A stretch of DNA of 21,893 nucleotides from Lachnospiraceae bacterium (lineage in GTDB: Bacteria; Bacillota_A; Clostridia; Lachnospirales; Lachnospiraceae): contig JAILDD010000209.1 in assembly GCA_024689605.1 (NCBI GenBank), positions 1 to 21,893 on the forward strand, given 5' to 3'. The translations under genes were made by a program, and so were the position numbers. Each line of letters starts with the position of its first letter. Within the stretch, counting starts at the first letter, position 1. The notes beneath the pieces are model-generated. The model was not told where the DNA came from. It saw only the letters and a program-made list of their open reading frames with translations, and ran no database searches. Positions 8,559 to 17,113 of this stretch are shown here, one piece after another.

Positions 8559-8587
8559 ATGATACCATAGGGAATCTAATTTCTCAA
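8559..8587 (-). promoter_or_regulatory. Sigma-A promoter of the pyk-purO-purH operon
   Basis: On the minus strand TTGAGA (8587-8582) and TATCAT (8564-8559) are exactly 17 bases apart, with a TG one base before the -10 box (extended -10). Transcription would start near 8552 and give a leader of about 88 bases. The rest of the 204-base gap (8465-8668) shows no clear terminator for the DUF218 gene; only a 5-base GCCCG/CGGGC stem at about 8615-8640 without a T-run. Confidence 0.65.
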
Positions 8588-8668
8588 GATTGCGTCAAAT
8601 TCATTCTTCTGTACGCCCGTGACATTAATTTCTTCGGGCAACTTTAAAACAGCTAAGCTCACACCCAC

Positions 8669-9751
8669 TTATTCCTTCAGCGGCGGCAGATCATCTACGC
8701 TATAACCGCTATAGTAAATAGCATATGCCGTACTGCTGTCACCTGATATTTCCACCAGTGAGCCTGCCTTAAACCAGTCTGCAAGATACCCGCTCGGTGC
8801 ACCCCACGCCGCATTGGATACTATTTCTATCTTTTCTCTGCCGTTCTCATCAGCACCAAGTATGGTCTCAGCCCCAAATAAAAGAACACCCGTGGCAATA
8901 TGATAGTCACTGGATATTATAGCAATCTGATTCACCTGTGGATAATCCCTGCGCAGTATCTTATAAGAAAAAATAGCATTCTCCGGCGTGGTCCTGGATC
9001 TGTTCTCCACTATGATACGGTCTTCATTTATACCATTCTCCAACAGCCATTTTGCCATCTGTCCTGCCTCCGTTGCAGCTGCGTTGCCTGCAGCCGTACC
9101 GCCGCCTGTACAGAGTATATATGAATTCGGGTATTTTTCCGCACTTGCAAGAGCAACTTTTAAACGCTGTATCAGCTCATCCTTCATTGTGCCATCAGCC
9201 TTCAACTGAAATCCCAGTACCACAAGACAGAGTTCGTCAGTGTCCTTAAGTCCATCGGGAAGCACATCATAATTTAATTCCAAATCATTATCGGTAGATT
9301 TCCACAAGGTCATAATCCGGCCCCACCGATCAGCTGCTATAGGATCCTTTTCCTCCATCCTGACAAGCAGTTCGTTTACCGTATCGTCAGCCTTGGAACC
9401 GTATGTACCGTAATTCATCACCATGTGATTGATCATATTCTGAACATCTTTATCTGATGTCACGTAAGTCTGACCGTCATCCGGAGCACCGGAAATATCT
9501 CCGGAATCCACAGTCTCATCATCTTCAGGCATCTCCACGTTTCCAGAATTTCTATCATAAGTTGCATTAGCTTCGGGCATTCTATCATCGTTGTCCCCGC
9601 CCAGGTTCAATTCTACGACCTCAACAGGTTCCTCCGGGATGGATCCGTCAACTTTTTTTGAACAGGATACAAGCACTACCATACCGCACATGACCATAAA
9701 CACCCCTATGTGTTTATATTGAATAAAACCGTTTTTCATCTGCAGTTTCAA
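8669..9751 (-). CDS. Lipoprotein with DUF218 (YdcF/SanA-like) domain
   Basis: A 360-residue exported protein. The N-terminus has a signal peptide (hydrophobic core about residues 15-27) ending in lipobox LVSC with Cys30, so it should be anchored to the outer face of the membrane. Residues 31-100 are acidic and low in complexity, a likely flexible stalk. Residues 175-350 match DUF218: LVVLGFQLKADG, CTGGGTAAGNAAATEA (214-229), SRTTPENA (252-259) and ISSDYHIATG (279-288). Relatives include YdcF and SanA/ElyC, linked to envelope functions; the reaction is unclear. The start is read as TTG 9751, with GGGGGA a few bases upstream and overlapping the stop of the TIR gene; ATG 9739 is the alternative and also keeps the signal peptide. 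It is the last gene of the signalling operon. Confidence 0.82.
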   Translation of the reverse strand: MKLQMKNGFIQYKHIGVFMVMCGMVVLVSCSKKVDGSIPEEPVEVVELNLGGDNDDRMPEANATYDRNSGNVEMPEDDETVDSGDISGAPDDGQTYVTSDKDVQNMINHMVMNYGTYGSKADDTVNELLVRMEEKDPIAADRWGRIMTLWKSTDNDLELNYDVLPDGLKDTDELCLVVLGFQLKADGTMKDELIQRLKVALASAEKYPNSYILCTGGGTAAGNAAATEAGQMAKWLLENGINEDRIIVENRSRTTPENAIFSYKILRRDYPQVNQIAIISSDYHIATGVLLFGAETILGADENGREKIEIVSNAAWGAPSGYLADWFKAGSLVEISGDSSTAYAIYYSGYSVDDLPPLKE

Positions 9752-12204
9752 AAATCCCCCATCCCTGACACATTCCTTAAGCCATATTTTGCCTTCAGAT
9801 CATCATCTGGCTCATAGTCTTTTAGTATATCATCCGTAATCCTGATCAGTTCATCATAGGAAACAAATGACATACTGTAATAATCTAAACGATCCCCCTG
9901 AACAACTAATCTGCCATCCCGCTCATCCGCTATATGCGATATCGTTGCATACACTTTAAAATCATCATTAAGCAGATATGAACCGGAGTATGTATCGATA
10001 TAATAACCACCGGTAATATCGCTGTAACATAAACCGGAATAATACTGGGTATATGACGGCAGGGTTGAGACAACACTCTTGCTCTCCACATCTATGATCT
10101 GCAAAGATCTGTTTGAATTACATACCAGAATATATTTCCCATCATCTGAGTAAAATGAATCGTAGACTAACTCGGCTGTTACCCCCTCAACACCCAAGTC
10201 TTCAGCCGAAGCAGGAATATAATCCCTTACTTTTTCTTCAAAATCGGACAACACAACAGCATTCTCATTTTCAACCTTTTCATACTTAACAACATAATTA
10301 GCTAGATTTGGAAGTAAAAACAGTCTGCCATTGCACCAAACCGCATTATCGTACCATACCGTATTGCTCCCCCTCCTGCTATTGTCATACATTGCATAGT
10401 AATAATCTGAAATATCATAGCAGTTATTGGCATCATAATAAGAATTGATATTGCCATCCATTGTCACGAAAAAGAGCCCGCCGTCTTCATACCACCCCCG
10501 CATTATGTAGTTGTTTGCTGAGCAGTGTCCGGTAGATTCACCGGTACTTTTATCGATTATATATACTGTATTGAATTCAAGCATATATATATATTCTTCG
10601 CCCAGCACATAATCCGTAGCATAAAAATCCATCATTTTTTTCATCCATAATTCTTCACCGGTTTCAATATCCAGCGCACGGATATCAGTAATTTCTTTGT
10701 AATCATCATCGTAATACCCTGCCGCTGAAATATAGAGCGTATCCGCATCCAGAAATGCACATACCATTCTGTCCCCAAGGTTCTTATCGGCCCAGCAGAT
10801 TTCTCCGGTATATTCATCTGCCACCAGAACATAGTAAGCCTTCCCATCACAAAAGCTCAGGCACAGCCTTCCCGAATCGAAAGACATCCTGCCCTCAGAT
10901 AGTAATGTATACTCAAACAGGTCTTTCAGGCTGATCCTGCATACTATATTTCCTTCACCATCAATTCCTGTCAGTTCATTTTCACATAAGATAAATGCCA
11001 TATCTGCATCTGTAGAAGAAAAGCATCCGTTAAGCATGCTGACATCTTCCATGAAAATGCCATTTTCATCAAAAACGGCATAGTAATATGCCTCTGTTCC
11101 GTCAACAACCACCAGCCCTTTCTCCCCGCAGAAAGCAGCAGTAAAAGCTCCGCTGCCACTTCTGCTGATATCCATTATTTTTTCGCCGCTTTGAACATCA
11201 AATACATACATGCCAAGGGCGTCACTGACCCAGATATACCTTCCTTCATCTGAAACACCGTAATCCAAAACTATCGACCTGGTGTCATATGTTTTAACCG
11301 GAAAATGCCGTTCACCGGTTCCATAAACTCCAAGTATCATTGTAAGGCAGTTTACGGCGTCCGCATTGTATCCATCACCGGCATCTTCAGGAAGCACGCT
11401 TCTTAATACATATATGGCATCCATACGTCTGCCTTCAGCCATAAGATCTTCGGCGACGGACACCATGCTCCCCGAGTAAAGCCCCTCAAGCTCTTTGTAC
11501 TGTTCTTCAATAAGAATATTTCTCCGTCCTATCATCACCAGCGTGATAGTTGCAAATATAGCAAAGATCAGGATTGCAAGGCTTATCCCCCCTACTGTGA
11601 AAGTCATCTTCCTGACCACTGCTTCGTGGTGTCGCTGCTTTAAATCGTCATAATTAAGCCCCAGTATTGCCGCGCAAAGCTTTATTACCGCTGTATCTAT
11701 CGCCTTTGTTATTTCTTTTCTGGCATTCCCTCTTGTATCAGCTGCCAGCGGTTCCTTTTCCTTGCGTTCGGTAATAATGCTTCCGGTTTCATCCGTCAGA
11801 CTGACATCTTCAAAGGTAAGGATTTCCGGAAAAGATTCATCCGGCTCCCCCTCTGCAAGGACAAGCAGCACATGATCCCTGTCATGATTCTGAAGAAACA
11901 CCTCCAGCTCTTTCATACACCACTTTGATTCGATATAACGCGGCGTACAGACAGCAATAAAAAAATCGGAATTGTTCAGGGCATTCGTAATGGACTCTGA
12001 AAGATCATCCGATAAAGGAAGCTCTTCCACATCACGAAAAACTCTTTCAATTCCTTTTTTCCCGTGTTCTGTTTTATCCTTTATTACCTTAGGAATTTTA
12101 AAATTTTCAATCTTTTTGTGCAGCCTGCCTGCAACAAAATCATCCAGTTCCGAATGCCGGTAACTGATAAATGCATCATAATGCACATTTTTTAACGTTC
12201 CCAT
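9748..12204 (-). CDS. TIR domain protein with membrane helix and propeller-like C-terminal region
   Basis: An 818-residue protein when started at ATG 12204, which has AAAGGTG 4 bases upstream; a GTG at 12234 is in frame but lacks spacing for a ribosome binding site. Residues 8-150 form a TIR domain: YDAFISYRHS (9-18), RVFRDVEELPLS (54-65), FFIAVCTPRYIESKWCMKEL (81-100). Glu99 in WCMKEL sits at the place of the catalytic Glu of NAD-cleaving TIR enzymes. A single membrane helix spans about 202-226, followed by a short helical region (230-270) and about 470 residues of beta-rich repeats with DVQSGE, DEYTGE, DIETGEELW and DKSTGE turns, as in PQQ/WD40-like propellers. The region is rich in Tyr and Asp. 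Most likely TIR is inside and the propeller outside, but this is inferred. The stop overlaps the DUF218 start. Similar TIR proteins are common in Lachnospiraceae; their role is unknown. Confidence 0.85.
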   Translation of the reverse strand: MGTLKNVHYDAFISYRHSELDDFVAGRLHKKIENFKIPKVIKDKTEHGKKGIERVFRDVEELPLSDDLSESITNALNNSDFFIAVCTPRYIESKWCMKELEVFLQNHDRDHVLLVLAEGEPDESFPEILTFEDVSLTDETGSIITERKEKEPLAADTRGNARKEITKAIDTAVIKLCAAILGLNYDDLKQRHHEAVVRKMTFTVGGISLAILIFAIFATITLVMIGRRNILIEEQYKELEGLYSGSMVSVAEDLMAEGRRMDAIYVLRSVLPEDAGDGYNADAVNCLTMILGVYGTGERHFPVKTYDTRSIVLDYGVSDEGRYIWVSDALGMYVFDVQSGEKIMDISRSGSGAFTAAFCGEKGLVVVDGTEAYYYAVFDENGIFMEDVSMLNGCFSSTDADMAFILCENELTGIDGEGNIVCRISLKDLFEYTLLSEGRMSFDSGRLCLSFCDGKAYYVLVADEYTGEICWADKNLGDRMVCAFLDADTLYISAAGYYDDDYKEITDIRALDIETGEELWMKKMMDFYATDYVLGEEYIYMLEFNTVYIIDKSTGESTGHCSANNYIMRGWYEDGGLFFVTMDGNINSYYDANNCYDISDYYYAMYDNSRRGSNTVWYDNAVWCNGRLFLLPNLANYVVKYEKVENENAVVLSDFEEKVRDYIPASAEDLGVEGVTAELVYDSFYSDDGKYILVCNSNRSLQIIDVESKSVVSTLPSYTQYYSGLCYSDITGGYYIDTYSGSYLLNDDFKVYATISHIADERDGRLVVQGDRLDYYSMSFVSYDELIRITDDILKDYEPDDDLKAKYGLRNVSGMGDF

Positions 12205-12230
12205 AGCACACCTTTCATTAGTGCAGTGAC

Positions 12231-13427
12231 TCACTCCATAATAGTTATGACATCAGAAAGGACATAATCAAACAATGGATGAGATGTATTCTCATTCTCC
12301 ACATAGCCGTTCCTCAGATCTATGGTTTTAGACGGGTCAGACTGTGAAACGCCTGTATACTCGCCCTTAAACACAAAATCTACCTCTCCGCGCTTAAACC
12401 TGTCTATCGCCGCATCCATTGCTTCCTGTGTTCCCGGTGCGGCCACCGGAAGGTTAAGGTCTATCATCTCCACCCAGCCTTTGTCAAATCCGGCAAATGC
12501 ATCATTTCCGTGAACATTCCCGGAAATTCCTGCCTCGATCTTCTTGTTCATCATAAGGGAATCCACTGCGGAAAGCACATAAGGCTCCCAGCATATCCTT
12601 GCTGTGACAAGTGATGTTCCCGGTGCCACTTCTGACATGCTCTGGCTCCAGCCCACAAAATATACTTTAGTTTTTTTCTCCGATGCTTCCTCACACGCAA
12701 TAGCCGGCCCTATGGTATCCGTATGCTGGGAAATGATCACACACCCTTCATCTATAAGATCTTCAGCCGCACTCTTCTCCCGTGCATAGCTGCTCCAGGT
12801 TCCTGTATAGCTTACTTTCATAACAGCCTGGGGCACAACGGAACGGACCCCCATCAGAAAAGCCGTATACCCCGAAATAACCTCCGCATTAGGGAATGCG
12901 GCAACAAAACCCACAACAGCCTGATCTCCTGAAATAACCCCCTCCGTAATCATCTGCTTGATCTTCATACCTGCAGCTATTCCGCTTGTATACCTTCCCT
13001 GGTATGCCTCGCCCTTAAAAGTGTGGTAATTCTCTGGCACTGTAACTCCGCTCATATCCATATAGGATGCCTGACAGAACTCCGTAGCGGGGTATTCGGG
13101 TGCCAGCTCCATTACCCTTTCACTGTATCCGTTGAAAAATATGATATCGCAGCCCTCACCGGCCAGCTCTCGCAAAGGCTCCTCCATCTCATCGTCCAGC
13201 ACGTTGCTGCATGTTAGTATCTCCACCTTTTCGCCATACTTCTTCTCTAATGCATCCTTTGCAAGGGAAAAATTGTAAGTGTAAGGCGTGCTCTCATCGT
13301 TATCATATATAAACCCTACCTTAAGATGGTCTTTTCCCCCGGACAGATTGAGAAGCCTGAATCCTCCTATAAAAACCGCCATCATTATTATACATGTCAA
13401 AGCAGTCACTATATATGCTCGTTTCAT
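12231..13427 (-). CDS. BMP-family (PnrA-like) substrate-binding protein, membrane-anchored
   Basis: A 398-residue protein of the basic membrane protein family, which binds purine nucleosides in PnrA/TmpC and feeds ABC importers. Residues 4-23 form a membrane anchor without a lipobox cysteine (IGGFRLLNLSGG follows), so it is not a standard lipoprotein. The binding fold starts at KVGFIYD (36-42). GFVAAFPNAEV (173-183), WSSYAREKSAAEDLI (211-225), ISQHTDT (232-238) and FVGWSQS (257-263) match the family. The D-x-SFN type motif of nucleoside binders is replaced by STPYTYN (46-52), so the ligand may differ. No ABC permease or ATPase gene accompanies it. Its ATG overlaps the stop of the HD-GYP gene (ATGA), and a TIR gene follows. 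A role as a sensory binding protein for its operon partners is inferred. Confidence 0.87.
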   Translation of the reverse strand: MKRAYIVTALTCIIMMAVFIGGFRLLNLSGGKDHLKVGFIYDNDESTPYTYNFSLAKDALEKKYGEKVEILTCSNVLDDEMEEPLRELAGEGCDIIFFNGYSERVMELAPEYPATEFCQASYMDMSGVTVPENYHTFKGEAYQGRYTSGIAAGMKIKQMITEGVISGDQAVVGFVAAFPNAEVISGYTAFLMGVRSVVPQAVMKVSYTGTWSSYAREKSAAEDLIDEGCVIISQHTDTIGPAIACEEASEKKTKVYFVGWSQSMSEVAPGTSLVTARICWEPYVLSAVDSLMMNKKIEAGISGNVHGNDAFAGFDKGWVEMIDLNLPVAAPGTQEAMDAAIDRFKRGEVDFVFKGEYTGVSQSDPSKTIDLRNGYVENENTSHPLFDYVLSDVITIME

Positions 13428-16400
13428 TCCTTTTTCCCTCCATCCTCAGAGGCATTCCCGGTATCCCCCTTCATATCCGCTTCCTGGATTTTTTTATCTT
13501 CTTCCACGCGGCGCGCAAGCTCTTCCTGTGCCTTAGGATCAGCCTGCTGTATCTCCGCACGCTTCTGAGCGTAGATTTCATCAAGGTTTATTACGCCTCT
13601 CTCTACCAGGCGCAGGAAAGCATCCAGTGCTTCAGGATCGAACTGTGTTCCCCTTCCGCGTTTCATTTCATTCATTACATAATCCGTGTCCATGTGATTA
13701 CGATATACGCGGTTTGATGTCATTGCATCAAAAGTATCCGCCACGCTGATAATGCGACCGAAAAGCGGAATGTTCTCTCCTTCCAGTCCATCAGGATATC
13801 CCTTACCATCATAGCGTTCATGGTGAAAGCGGGTACCATCCTCAACATGTTCTACCAAGGTAAAGTCCTTCAGTATCTCTGCACCCTTGATAACATGCGA
13901 CTTCATCTGTGCATATTCTTCATCCGTCAGCCTTCCCACTTTGTTAAGCACGCTGTCCGGAACGGCTATTTTGCCTATGTCATGCATCTGGGCAGCTTTC
14001 TGCAGGTTGGACAGGTCTTTTTTCCGACGCCACCATTTAAAGCAGTGCATCTCTTCCGCTATAAGCACCGCATACTCCGCTACGCGAACGGAATGCTGAT
14101 GCGTACGCACATCCTTGGCATCAACCGCATTCGCTATAGCCATGACGGTCTCATTGGCCATATTCAGCTTTATCTGCTGGGCGTTGATCTGCCTCTGCAC
14201 CATGAACCAGGTAAACCATATCATCAGCATGGAAAGAATCGCCAGCATATAGATTATAAATCCGGGCTGTTCATATATCTCGCCTTCTTTTACCAGCTCA
14301 AATTTTCTCTCCTCCAGTATATGATCGCCTGAACTGTCAAAGATTGCCAGATGAAATGTATAATTGCCTGCAGGAAGATTGACATAAATGATATTGCTGA
14401 GGCTGTTCTGTGGCTCTATGGTCCACTGTGAATCATAGCCTTCCAGATAATAACCCACATTAGGCTCCTGAATAGTATAATTCAGTATCTCCGGAGACAT
14501 TTCCACGCGGTTGACACCCCGGCCCACCGTAATGGCACCCATACGCACAGGCGGCTGTACAACACCGTCAAGCTTAACAGATGCCAGCTGCATCCTGTAT
14601 GACCTGACATCACTGTTGTATTTTTCAACATCTATACTGTATACACCTGTATCACAGGGAAGCAGGAGTTCTCCGCTTCCGTTGTAATAATTCCAGGAAT
14701 TGGCAGTCAGTGAAGTACCTAATCCCCTTCTTGCATCCAGGAGTTCCCATGCAATATCACCACCGGCTACCAGCTCGTCCCTTTCAACTACATATATTCC
14801 CGCACTTGACATTACGAAAAGTGTATCTTCATCCTTAACCCATATATCGTAATTATTGAAATACGGGAATTTATCCAATACACGAATTTTCCCATCCGGT
14901 TCGAGGTAACACAGACTGTTACTGGTTACTACGAACACTCCCTCCGATTTCGGATCCTTAATAGTACGCAGTATGACGTCACTGCTAAGTCCATCTTCAG
15001 TGGTCAACAGCCTGACTACCTGACCATCCTTAAGCATAGCCAGACCGTCACCGTCAGTACCTGCCAGGATCGTGCCATCATTTCTCTCCGTAAGGGTAAG
15101 TATCATGGAATTTATCACACCTTCTTCATTCCGGATAGTCTGAACTATCTTATGATTCTTGATATAGCTAATACCGGAATCACCTGCCGCCATGATAGTT
15201 CCATCAGAAAGTCCCGTCACGATCCTTGCACGGTTTCCGAAGCTTCCGTTTTCAGCATTGTATTCCCATTTTTCCCCGTCAGGATCAATTTCCAAAAGAC
15301 CGCTGCCATAGGTACATACCCACAGATGGTCGTTTCCGTCCACATACATACAGCGGATACGCTTGCCTTTGAGTTCAGACGTCAGTTCATTATTGATTTC
15401 TTTGCGCCGTGCTCCATCCACGATATCCAGACCTTCATCAGTACCGATATAATAACAGCCGTTCCATGCAACAACGGCATTGACCACCTGCCGTTCCATG
15501 CCGATGGATCCATATATATCCTTAAATGGGGATTTTGCCAGTCTTAAGAGCCCAAGCCTTGATGATGTAAACCAGAGATTTCCCTGATAATCATAAAGCA
15601 TGTTGTCTATAGAATTATTGAAATCATTTGTATTTACATGATGGTAGCCTGCGCTGTCAATGTATGATATACCACTGTCTGTGGATATGAACAAGGTTCC
15701 GTCATTTATATAATTCAGGTTGTTTATACTGTTGATACCTTCACATTCTACGGAATCCAGTTTGTTGAACTCTTCCCTGGAAATATTATAACTATAGATA
15801 TGGTTCGTAGTGGTTCCCACCATCAGGGTTCCGTCGGGTGCAAAAGTGCAGCAGTTGAACATTTCCTCGCCTTCAGACAGACGGAGAGAATTGCGGATCT
15901 TTCCATTCTGAAGCAGAAACAGACATCCATCAGAGCCTATTGCCGCAACATGGCCATACTTGTCAGCCGTAATGCTGTCGGCATAGTTTATCTCATCCAG
16001 TGTGTTTACCACCTTCATGCCATTATTCATCACGATCACCTGCATGCTGCCGGTAGTACCTACATAATAGTAGCCGTCAGATGAACTGATTATGCTTTTC
16101 ACTGAATTCGAAGGGAGCCCGCTTGACTGGTCCAGGACATTTACCATCTCTTCACGGATAACAATGGACAGGCCGCTGTCATTGGTACCGATCCACATCC
16201 TTCCCTCCTCATCCACATAAAGACAGTTTACATTCTTTACGGACTCGTATTCGTCTACCCAGCGGAACTCACGCCCGTTGTAACGATAAAGACCTGCATA
16301 TGTCCCTATCCACAAGACACCGTCATTGGTCTGTGCGATATCATTAGCCTCGCCGCAGGGCAAGCCGTTGTTGCTGCTGTACACATTCTGGACGTAATCA

Positions 16401-17089
16401 TTATAATCCGTTGTTTCTGATGACGTATCCGACGTTGAAGCTGCCTCAGCCCTGGCCGGAGTGCCAAGAGCTAATCCTAAAGCTGCGAGAAACATAACTG
16501 CCTTTCCGGCAGCATTTCCCTGCATCTTTTTTTCTTCCTTGATCCTGTCCTCATTAAGCCTGCGGACGATGATAAGAACATATATAGCCGCAATAGTCAG
16601 CACCTTATCCGCAAACTCTATTGCCAGCTGTCCCAGAATGCAGCATAAAACAGGCGACCACCCTTTGTCCAGAAAATACTCTACAACACCGTCACCCCAT
16701 TTGTTTCCGGTGTAGCCTCCGCCTAATAGCATATCCACCGGCACTGACACTACAAGGGCAGTAATCATTGCCAGGGAAGCAGCTTTCATAAAACCATAAA
16801 AGCGGTCAAACCAGTGATGACGGGCAGCTATTCCCACAATAACTGCCAATGCGATACTTGTAATGGAATAAACTACAGAAAGATAATTCACGGCACCATA
16901 TGCAATATTCCCGGCAAAACCTACCATTGCTCCGCACACCGGTCCCGCCACATATGCACACAGAACAGTTCCGAAAGAATCCGCCCACAAAGGCAGCTCA
17001 AAAGTTACAGCCAGAAGCTTACCGCCCACATTCAGGCAGATGCACACCGCAACAAACAGGGCCATCTGCCATGTTTTCAAGTTTTTCAT
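13424..17089 (-). CDS. Multidomain sensor: ECF S-component-like module, Reg_prop propellers, Y_Y_Y, HD-GYP
   Basis: A 1221-residue membrane protein. Residues 8-176 hold five or six hydrophobic segments with DSFGTVLCAYVAGPVCGAMVG, in the style of ECF transporter S-components. After a basic stretch (176-196), residues 195-217 look like an embedded signal peptide ending in PARAEAAS. Residues 248-820 contain 14 repeats of the Reg_prop kind (for example DGVLWIGTYAGLYRY at 256-270 and GNLWFTSSRLGLLRL at 503-517), enough for two seven-bladed propellers. A Y_Y_Y domain follows (about 860-925, GYYLEGYDSQW and NLPAGNYTF), then a membrane helix (943-965) and a cytoplasmic HD-GYP domain: His999, His1036-Asp1037, His1065, HHERYDGKGYP (1089-1099), Asp1118. 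All expected metal ligands are present, so c-di-GMP hydrolysis is likely. The tail (1167-1221) is charged and helical. A GAGGA ribosome binding site precedes ATG. Confidence 0.9.
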   Translation of the reverse strand: MKNLKTWQMALFVAVCICLNVGGKLLAVTFELPLWADSFGTVLCAYVAGPVCGAMVGFAGNIAYGAVNYLSVVYSITSIALAVIVGIAARHHWFDRFYGFMKAASLAMITALVVSVPVDMLLGGGYTGNKWGDGVVEYFLDKGWSPVLCCILGQLAIEFADKVLTIAAIYVLIIVRRLNEDRIKEEKKMQGNAAGKAVMFLAALGLALGTPARAEAASTSDTSSETTDYNDYVQNVYSSNNGLPCGEANDIAQTNDGVLWIGTYAGLYRYNGREFRWVDEYESVKNVNCLYVDEEGRMWIGTNDSGLSIVIREEMVNVLDQSSGLPSNSVKSIISSSDGYYYVGTTGSMQVIVMNNGMKVVNTLDEINYADSITADKYGHVAAIGSDGCLFLLQNGKIRNSLRLSEGEEMFNCCTFAPDGTLMVGTTTNHIYSYNISREEFNKLDSVECEGINSINNLNYINDGTLFISTDSGISYIDSAGYHHVNTNDFNNSIDNMLYDYQGNLWFTSSRLGLLRLAKSPFKDIYGSIGMERQVVNAVVAWNGCYYIGTDEGLDIVDGARRKEINNELTSELKGKRIRCMYVDGNDHLWVCTYGSGLLEIDPDGEKWEYNAENGSFGNRARIVTGLSDGTIMAAGDSGISYIKNHKIVQTIRNEEGVINSMILTLTERNDGTILAGTDGDGLAMLKDGQVVRLLTTEDGLSSDVILRTIKDPKSEGVFVVTSNSLCYLEPDGKIRVLDKFPYFNNYDIWVKDEDTLFVMSSAGIYVVERDELVAGGDIAWELLDARRGLGTSLTANSWNYYNGSGELLLPCDTGVYSIDVEKYNSDVRSYRMQLASVKLDGVVQPPVRMGAITVGRGVNRVEMSPEILNYTIQEPNVGYYLEGYDSQWTIEPQNSLSNIIYVNLPAGNYTFHLAIFDSSGDHILEERKFELVKEGEIYEQPGFIIYMLAILSMLMIWFTWFMVQRQINAQQIKLNMANETVMAIANAVDAKDVRTHQHSVRVAEYAVLIAEEMHCFKWWRRKKDLSNLQKAAQMHDIGKIAVPDSVLNKVGRLTDEEYAQMKSHVIKGAEILKDFTLVEHVEDGTRFHHERYDGKGYPDGLEGENIPLFGRIISVADTFDAMTSNRVYRNHMDTDYVMNEMKRGRGTQFDPEALDAFLRLVERGVINLDEIYAQKRAEIQQADPKAQEELARRVEEDKKIQEADMKGDTGNASEDGGKKE

Positions 17090-17113
17090 AATTCCTCGCT
17101 CACTAAACGATTA

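Noticed and set aside
8465..8668. Riboswitch upstream of the pyk-purine operon
   Set aside because: The leader is only about 88 bases and shows neither a purine riboswitch core nor an antiterminator/terminator pair.
9748..12204. Thoeris, CBASS or other TIR-based defence system
   Set aside because: No partner gene (ThsA-like effector, cyclase, STING or argonaute) is present; the neighbours are signalling genes.
13820..14332. 170-codon plus-strand frame inside the HD-GYP region
   Set aside because: It lies fully antisense to a gene with clear catalytic motifs and has no ribosome binding site or recognisable domain.
13424..17089. A working ECF vitamin transporter
   Set aside because: No EcfA or EcfT gene is in the window and the S-like module is fused to sensor domains, so transport is not supported.
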